This document shows, piece after piece, positions 33,462-39,052 of a stretch of 39,052 nucleotides of DNA. The DNA is from Azospirillum tabaci. GTDB taxonomy: Bacteria > Pseudomonadota > Alphaproteobacteria > Azospirillales > Azospirillaceae. The stretch lies in contig NZ_JACCJY010000046.1 of the NCBI RefSeq assembly GCF_014596085.1, positions 1 through 39,052 of the forward strand, given 5' to 3'. How positions within the stretch are numbered: position 1 is the stretch's first letter; every line of letters begins with the position of its first letter. The translations under genes and the position numbers were made by a program. A model generated the notes under the pieces. It searched no databases, was not told the origin of the DNA, and was given only the letters and a program-made list of their open reading frames with translations.

Positions 33462-34118
33462 CGGCACCGTCCGCCGTTTGGCGCCGAACCCGCGTGACCT
33501 CCGAGGTCGGCCCTTTCCAACCCCCCGGCCGGCGGTCCCAGGCCGGAGCTGTCGCTTCGCACGGACGACCTGGAGGAGGCGCCCCGTTTCCACCGCATCG
33601 GGCGGTTCGAGGCGGCCGTCGACCCCTATCGGGCCATTCTGGCGCTCCAGCCTGCTCGTCGATCAGGCCTCGGTGGCGTCCGAGTCGCCTCCTCTATCGC
33701 CGTCATACGGCATCCAATCACGCATCCGCAACCGGTGGGGCGGTTCGGACGTCGGCTCAGTGTCCGCTGGGTCCCCGGATGGGACCGGCTGTGCGGCTGG
33801 CAAGCCAGCAGGGCCGTTCAGCTTTGGTTCTGTCCGAGACGGCATTCCTCCCCCCTTACAGAAGCTTTTGGTTTTTGTTTCAACTACAAGGATATATCTT
33901 TTCGTGCGGCGTATCCAGGTGCCACCGATGCGTACGCGTTCTCACGGTAAATTAGAATCCATCGAAGCAATGGGGGCTTGGGCGGGCATGCGCCGGCATT
34001 TTTAGCCAAAAGCGTGCCTTATAAACCGCTTATATACCGATGATTAGCCTATGATAGTGCATTGATCCATCCGAGACCGGTGGCCGTGCCGGCTGCGTGA
34101 CGTGAGGGCTGAAAGACC
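33462..34118. promoter_or_regulatory. 657-bp region upstream of the giant repeat protein, with a possible TPR relic
   Basis: The left part is GC-rich. In one plus-strand frame near 33540-33665 it reads like a single degenerate tetratricopeptide unit (FHRIGRFEAAVDPYRAILAL, with a P following), but without start or continuation, so a gene remnant is possible. From about 33845 the DNA becomes AT-rich with several TATA-like stretches (TTATAAACCGCTTATATACC at 34019-34038, CCTATGATAG at 34048-34057). These are plausible promoter elements for the gene starting at 34119. A 60-codon minus-strand frame (33663-33845) lacks a ribosome site and is not called. Confidence 0.4.
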
Positions 34119-37100
34119 GTGGCGAATCCGACCTTCACCATGATCGGCACCAACAGCTTCGGCCTTTCCGACATCGGAAGCGAGGCCGGCCCGGTGCTGG
34201 CTGACCTTGACGGTGACGGCGATCTCGACCTCCTGGTCGGCAACGCGGACGGAAACACGGTCTTCTTCCGCAACAACGGAACGACGCTGTCGCCGACCTT
34301 CACGCTGGACAGCACCAATCCATTCGGGATCACCAACGTCAGCGCGGGCGGCGCGCTTCCCACCGTCGTTGACATCGACGGCGACGGCGATCTCGACCTG
34401 TTCATCGGCAACCACGCCGGCACCACCCTGTTCTTCCGCAACAACGGGACCTCACCACAGGCGCCAACCTTCTCGCTCGAAGGCACCGGCCTGTTCGGCA
34501 TCCAGAACGCCGGCAGTTACGGGACGCCGAGCTTTGCCGATCTGGACAGCGACGGCGATCTCGATCTGCTGATCGGCAGCGCTGATGGGAACATATTCCT
34601 TTACCGCAACAACGGCTCGACACAGGCGCCAGCCTTCTCGCTGGAAGGGACCAACCCCTTCGGCCTGCCTCGCGAGCTCGATGGCTACGCGTCGCCCGCT
34701 CTGGCGGACATCAACGGGGACGGCCTCGTCGATCTCATCACCAAGAGCACCGTTTACGTCAACGTCGGCACGGCGGCGGCGCCGACCTTTTCGCTGTTTG
34801 CCACGAATCCCTACGGTGCTCTCGGCCCCGGAGCGTACCCACGGCCGGCCCTGGGCGATCTCGACGGCGACGGCGACCGCGATCTGGTGATCGGCGTCGA
34901 CGGCGGCGATCTGGAGTATTTCCGCAACGTCGCCCCGGTGACCGTGACGCTGGGCAACGGCGGAAACACGATCGCGCTGTCGCAGATCAACACGCTGACC
35001 GGCGGCACCGGCATCGACGTGGTGTCGCTGGTCGACATCGGGGCGACCTTCATCGTCACCGGGATCGAGACGCTGACCGGCAGCACTGCCACCGACGTCG
35101 TGATTCTGGGCGCTGCCGGCAACACGCTTCTGGTGAGCCGGGTCGAGACGCTGGCGGGCGGCGCCGGCACGGACGCGGTGACGCTGGGCTCTTTCGGGAA
35201 CACGCTGCTGGTGAGCGGCATCGAGACGCTGACTGGCGGCATCGGCGGCGACGTGGTGACGCTGGGCTCCCTCGGCAACACGCTGCTGGTGGAGGGCGTC
35301 GAATCGCTGACCGGCGGCATCGGCGCCGACGTGGTGACGCTGGGCAACAGCACGGGCAACACGCTGACGGTGTTCCGGCTGGAGACGCTGACCGGCGGGA
35401 TCGGCACCGACGTGGTGACGTTCGCCAGCGGCGGCAACACGTTGTTGGCGGAGGGCATCGAAACGCTGACCGGCGGCGCCGGCGTCGATTCGGTGACGCT
35501 GGGCAACAGCGGCAACACGGTGACGGTCCGCTTGCTGGAGAGCCTCATCGGCGGCTCCGGCACCGACACCGTGACGCTGGGCGCCGGCGGCAACGCGCTG
35601 ACGGTCCGGTTGCTGGAGAGCATCGTCGGCGGCTCCGGGGCCGACACCGTGACGCTGGACAGCAACGGCAACACGCTGACGATCCGGCTTGTGGAGACGC
35701 TGTTCGGCGGTTCCGGTCTCGACGTGGTCACTCTGGCCAGCGGCAGCAACACGCTGTGGGTGAGCAGCGTCGAGACGCTGATCGGCGGTTCCGGTTCCGA
35801 CATGGTGAGGTTGGACAGCGAGGGCAACACGCTGACGGTCCGGCTCATGGAGACGCTGTTCGGTGGCTCCGGCACCGACATCGTGACGCTTGGCACCGGC
35901 GGGAACACGCTGAGGGTGAGCGGCATCGAGACACTGACCGGCGGTTCCGGTTCCGACGTTGTGACGCTGCTCACCGGCGGGAACACGTTGACGGTGTCTC
36001 TTCTGGAATCGTTGATCGGCGCCGCCGGCGTCGACGTCGTGACGCTGGGCAGCGCCGGCAGCACCATGCTGGTGTCCGCTCTGGAAACGTTGACCGGGGG
36101 GGCCGGCACCGACGTGGTGACGGTCTCCGCCAGCGGCATGACCGTGCTGGTCAGCTGCATCGAGACGCTGACTGGCAACACCGGCCAGGAAATCGTTACG
36201 CTGGCCAGCGGCGGCAACACCATCCAGGTGTCGCGGCTCGAGACGGTCACCGGCGGTGCCGGCACCGACGTGGTGTCCTTTGGCACGACGTGGGGCAACA
36301 CCATGCTGGCGAGCCTCGTCGAGACGTTGATCGGCGGTGGTGCGACGGACATCGTGACGCTGGGCAGCGGCGGCAACACCATCGAGGTGTCGCGGGTCGA
36401 GACGCTGTTCGGCGGTTCCGGCACCGACGTGGTGACGCTGGCAAGCGGCGGCAACACGCTGCTGGTCCGGCTGCTGGAGACGCTGACCGGTGGTTCCGGC
36501 ACCGACGTGCTGACGCTCACCTCCGGCGGCAACGTGATGACGGTGAGCGGAGTCGAAACGATCAACGGCGGCTCCGGCCTCGACATCGTGACGCTCGGCG
36601 ACAGCGTGGGCAACACGCTCACCGTGTGGCGATTGGAGACTCTGATCGGCAACTCCGGCACCGACGTGGTGACGCTGGGCAATCCCGGCGTCACACTACT
36701 GGTGGATGGTGTCGAGACGCTGGTGGGCGGCACCGGCACCGACCTGGTGGAACTGGGCAGCGGCGGCAACACGGTGCTGGTGAGCGGTGTCGAGACGCTG
36801 GCCGGCGGCATCGGCACCGACGTGGTGACGCTGGGCGGCGGCGGCAACACGGTGCTGGTGGGCGGTGTCGAGACGCTGACCGGTGGCACCGGCACTGACG
36901 TGGTGACGATTGGTGACAGCAAGGGCAATACCCTTGCGGTGTCAGAACTGGAGACGCTGATCGGCGGTGTCGGCACCGATGTTGTGACCTTCTCTCCCTC
37001 CGGCAACCAGGGCACTCTCTTCGTCTCCGGCGTCGAGACCGTCTACACGCCGTTCCAGACGTTGACGCTCAACGGCACCGATACGCTGATCGTGCTGTCG

Positions 37101-39052
37101 GCCAGCCCGTCCACTCCGGTGCTCAACCCGGCCTCGGACAGCGGCGTGTCCGGCGACGGGGTGACAAATGCTGCGCAGCCCACGCTGACGGGAACAGCCG
37201 ACGCCGGCAGCGTCGTGCATCTGTACGGAAACGGTATCGAGATCGGGACTGGGACGGCCAACGGCTCCGGAACATGGTCGGTGGTCCCCGGCACGGCACT
37301 TGCCGACGGGGCCTGGACGCTGACTGCCAAGGTGATCGTGTCCGGCGTCGAGAGTCAGGCGTCGGGCTCTCTCCTAGTGACCATTGACACCGGGGCTAAC
37401 GTTCCGAGCACCCTTGCTCTGACCACGGCATCGAACAGCGGCTCGACCACCGACACGCTGACCAGTGTCACAACTCCCGTCATCACGGGCAGCGTCGCCG
37501 AGGCTGGGGTGGTTGTGCTGTACGAGGGCAGCACCGCCCTGGGCACGGTGACCGCTGCGGCGGCGGGCGCCTGGAGCATCACAGCGGCCTCGCTGAGCGA
37601 CGGTGCGCACACGCTGACGGCCACGGTGACCGATGCGGCGGGCAACACCTCGGCCGCCTCGTCCGCCCTGACCGTCACCATCGACACCGGGGCTAACGTT
37701 CCGAGCAACCTTGCTCTGACCACGGCATCGAACAGCGGCTCGACCACCGACACGCTGACCAGTGTCACAACTCCCGTCATCACGGGCAGCGTCGCCGAGG
37801 CTGGGGTGGTTGTGCTGTACGAGGGCAGCACCGCCCTGGGCACGGTGACCGCTGCGGCGGCGGGTGCCTGGAGCATCGCGGCGGCCTCGCTGAGCGACGG
37901 TGCGCACACGCTGACGGCCACGGTGACCGATGCGACGGGCAACACCTCGGCCGCCTCGTCCGCCCTGACCGTCACCATCGACACCGGGGCTAACGTTCCG
38001 AGCAACCTTGCTCTGACCACGGCATCGAACAGCGGCTCGACCACCGACACGCTGACGAACGTGACGGTACCGGTGATCACCGGGACAGTGGGTGAAGCCG
38101 GCGTGGTTGTGCTGTATGAGGGCAGCACCGCCCTGGGCACGGTGACCGCTGCGGCGGCGGGCGCCTGGAGCATCGCGGCGGCCTCGCTGAGCGACGGTGC
38201 GCACACGCTGACGGCCACGATGACCGACGCCGCGGGCAACACCTCGGCCGCCTCCACCGCGCTGACCGTCACCATCGACACCAGCGCTTCGTCGCCGACC
38301 GGGCTGGCATTGGTGGCGTCGTCGAACAGCGGCTCGACCGCCGACACGCTGACGAACGTGACGGTACCGGTGATCACCGGGACAGTGGGTGAAGCCGGCG
38401 TGGTTGTGCTGTATGAGGGCAGCACCGCCCTGGGCACGGTGACCGCTGCGGCGGCGGGCGCCTGGAGCATCGCGGCGGCCTCGCTGAGCGACGGTGCGCA
38501 CACGCTGACGGCCACGATGACCGACGCCGCGGGCAACACCTCGGCCGCCTCCACCGCGCTGACCGTCACCATCGACACCAGCGCTTCGTCGCCGACCGGG
38601 CTGGCATTGGTGGCGTCGTCGAACAGCGGCTCGACCACCGACACGCTGACCAGTGTCACAACTCCCGTCATCACGGGCAGCGTCGCCGAGGCTGGGGTGG
38701 TTGTGCTGTACGAGGGCAGCACCGCCCTGGGCACGGTGACCGCTGCGGCGGCGGGCGCCTGGAGCATCACGGCGGCCTCGCTGAGCGACGGTGCGCACAC
38801 GCTGACGGCCACGATGACCGACGCCGCGGGCAACACCTCGGCCGCCTCCACCGCGCTGACCGTCACCATCGACACCGGGGCTAGCGCTCCGAGCAACCTT
38901 GCTCTGACCACGGCATCGAACAGCGGCTCGACCACCGACACGCTGACCAGTGTCACAACTCCCGTCATCACGGGCAGCGTCGCCGAGGCTGGGGTGGTTG
39001 TGCTGTACGAGGGCAGCACCGCCCTGGGCACGGTGACCGCTGCGGCGGCGGG
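34119..39052 (+). CDS. Giant VCBS / 26-residue-repeat / Ig-like repeat surface protein (3' end outside window)
   Basis: An uninterrupted frame of 1644 codons that runs off the window. Residues 1-275 are five FG-GAP/VCBS repeats, each with a calcium-binding loop (DLDGDGDLD at 29-37, then DIDGDGDLD, DLDSDGDLD, DINGDGLVD, DLDGDGDRD) and FFRNNG strands. Residues about 276-976 are about 27 repeats of 26 residues, consensus VVTLGsgGNTLlVsgvETLtGGsGtD, each with one RTX-like GGxGxD. From about 995, 99-residue bacterial Ig-like modules follow (VLYEGSTALGTV, SDGAHTLTATVTDAAGNTS). No N-terminal signal peptide is seen, consistent with type I secretion by a C-terminal signal that would lie beyond 39052. 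It is probably a large secreted or surface adhesin. The GTG at 34119 is the first possible start after an in-frame stop at 34110; GAGGG lies about 10 bases upstream. An ATG at 34140 is an alternative. Confidence 0.88.
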   Translation, partial: MANPTFTMIGTNSFGLSDIGSEAGPVLADLDGDGDLDLLVGNADGNTVFFRNNGTTLSPTFTLDSTNPFGITNVSAGGALPTVVDIDGDGDLDLFIGNHAGTTLFFRNNGTSPQAPTFSLEGTGLFGIQNAGSYGTPSFADLDSDGDLDLLIGSADGNIFLYRNNGSTQAPAFSLEGTNPFGLPRELDGYASPALADINGDGLVDLITKSTVYVNVGTAAAPTFSLFATNPYGALGPGAYPRPALGDLDGDGDRDLVIGVDGGDLEYFRNVAPVTVTLGNGGNTIALSQINTLTGGTGIDVVSLVDIGATFIVTGIETLTGSTATDVVILGAAGNTLLVSRVETLAGGAGTDAVTLGSFGNTLLVSGIETLTGGIGGDVVTLGSLGNTLLVEGVESLTGGIGADVVTLGNSTGNTLTVFRLETLTGGIGTDVVTFASGGNTLLAEGIETLTGGAGVDSVTLGNSGNTVTVRLLESLIGGSGTDTVTLGAGGNALTVRLLESIVGGSGADTVTLDSNGNTLTIRLVETLFGGSGLDVVTLASGSNTLWVSSVETLIGGSGSDMVRLDSEGNTLTVRLMETLFGGSGTDIVTLGTGGNTLRVSGIETLTGGSGSDVVTLLTGGNTLTVSLLESLIGAAGVDVVTLGSAGSTMLVSALETLTGGAGTDVVTVSASGMTVLVSCIETLTGNTGQEIVTLASGGNTIQVSRLETVTGGAGTDVVSFGTTWGNTMLASLVETLIGGGATDIVTLGSGGNTIEVSRVETLFGGSGTDVVTLASGGNTLLVRLLETLTGGSGTDVLTLTSGGNVMTVSGVETINGGSGLDIVTLGDSVGNTLTVWRLETLIGNSGTDVVTLGNPGVTLLVDGVETLVGGTGTDLVELGSGGNTVLVSGVETLAGGIGTDVVTLGGGGNTVLVGGVETLTGGTGTDVVTIGDSKGNTLAVSELETLIGGVGTDVVTFSPSGNQGTLFVSGVETVYTPFQTLTLNGTDTLIVLSASPSTPVLNPASDSGVSGDGVTNAAQPTLTGTADAGSVVHLYGNGIEIGTGTANGSGTWSVVPGTALADGAWTLTAKVIVSGVESQASGSLLVTIDTGANVPSTLALTTASNSGSTTDTLTSVTTPVITGSVAEAGVVVLYEGSTALGTVTAAAAGAWSITAASLSDGAHTLTATVTDAAGNTSAASSALTVTIDTGANVPSNLALTTASNSGSTTDTLTSVTTPVITGSVAEAGVVVLYEGSTALGTVTAAAAGAWSIAAASLSDGAHTLTATVTDATGNTSAASSALTVTIDTGANVPSNLALTTASNSGSTTDTLTNVTVPVITGTVGEAGVVVLYEGSTALGTVTAAAAGAWSIAAASLSDGAHTLTATMTDAAGNTSAASTALTVTIDTSASSPTGLALVASSNSGSTADTLTNVTVPVITGTVGEAGVVVLYEGSTALGTVTAAAAGAWSIAAASLSDGAHTLTATMTDAAGNTSAASTALTVTIDTSASSPTGLALVASSNSGSTTDTLTSVTTPVITGSVAEAGVVVLYEGSTALGTVTAAAAGAWSITAASLSDGAHTLTATMTDAAGNTSAASTALTVTIDTGASAPSNLALTTASNSGSTTDTLTSVTTPVITGSVAEAGVVVLYEGSTALGTVTAAAA
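34944..37046 (+). repeat. About 27 tandem 78-bp repeats (26 residues each)
   Basis: Successive copies are spaced 78 bp apart, with several copies of 81 bp carrying one extra residue (the GNSTGNT, GTTWGNT, GDSVGNT and GDSKGNT variants). Strongest conservation is at GNT, ETL, GG-x-G-x-D and VVTLG. DNA divergence between copies is moderate, so the array is old compared with the Ig-like modules downstream. The last copy is degenerate. Confidence 0.88.
37404..39052 (+). repeat. Tandem 297-bp Ig-like module repeats, nearly identical
   Basis: Copies begin at 37404, 37701, 37998, 38295, 38592 and 38889 (the last cut by the window end), exactly 297 bp (99 residues) apart. A divergent related module precedes them (about 37106-37403). 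Blocks of the six copies are identical or nearly so. Two alternative versions of the central block (TLTSVTTPVITGSVAEAG and TLTNVTVPVITGTVGEAG) and of the linker (PSNLALTTAS and PTGLALVASS) are distributed among copies. Confidence 0.93.

Noticed and set aside
34811..37015. 734-codon open frame on the minus strand opposite the 26-residue repeats (Pro/Ser/Val-rich).
   Set aside because: It mirrors the periodic codon use of the plus-strand repeat gene. The translation is a low-complexity antisense echo, and the plus-strand frame has clear VCBS and repeat structure.
37355..39031. 558-codon minus-strand frame opposite the Ig-like modules.
   Set aside because: Antisense shadow of the 297-bp repeats; the plus-strand frame encodes recognisable Ig-like modules.
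34944..39052. Regularly spaced repeats that could suggest a CRISPR array.
   Set aside because: Units of 78 and 297 bp keep one open reading frame and lack the short identical repeat with unique spacers; they are protein-coding tandem repeats.

Overview
The window is GC-rich DNA with dense, often 1-4 base overlapping genes. An alphaproteobacterium of the Azospirillum type (Rhodospirillales) is the best fit. This is inferred from gene content and composition (many hybrid sensor kinases, a YbfB-type MFS exporter, a DUF1003 membrane protein, a giant VCBS-repeat protein); no 16S sequence is present to prove it.

Layout. 1-260: the 3' end of a 5S rRNA, then an initiator tRNA and a hairpin terminator, so this is the tail of an rRNA operon. 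262-381: a truncated IS3-type insertion element. 499-3451 (minus): a ParD-like antitoxin gene without a toxin, overlapping a four-PAS hybrid histidine kinase. 4277-4870 (plus): a DUF1003 membrane protein. 4898-17371: a two-armed, divergently transcribed glycan or glycolipid locus. 17470-18552 (minus): a two-helix K+ channel with an RCK domain. 18736-22041 (minus): an Mfd-like translocase. 22262-22396: the C-terminal relic of a PepSY-type membrane protein. 22634-26038 (minus): an MFS exporter, its TetR regulator with a perfect palindromic operator, and a mercuric-reductase-like flavoprotein. 26228-33461 (plus): a three-gene signalling operon (1681-aa Ser/Thr-kinase-like/ATPase/GAF/histidine kinase, REC-PAS histidine kinase, FixJ-type regulator). 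34119-39052 (plus): the first 1644 codons of a giant repeat protein that runs off the window.

The 4898-17371 locus is the most interesting part. The leftward arm, read from a shared AT-rich promoter region at 11804-12104, holds an NAD-dependent sugar epimerase/dehydratase, a B12-binding radical SAM enzyme, a GT4-type glycosyltransferase and three tandem CgeB-like glycosyltransferases. The rightward arm holds inositol-3-phosphate synthase, a histidine-type phosphatase, a SAM methyltransferase, a GH39-like hydrolase whose motifs are in circularly permuted order, and a phosphoribosyltransferase-kinase fusion. Together they suggest synthesis and decoration of an inositol- or sugar-based surface compound. 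The product is not deducible from sequence alone.

The giant protein at the right end has three architectures in series: five calcium-binding FG-GAP/VCBS repeats, about 27 repeats of 26 residues each carrying one RTX-like element, and a row of nearly identical 99-residue Ig-like modules built as a mosaic of two sequence versions.
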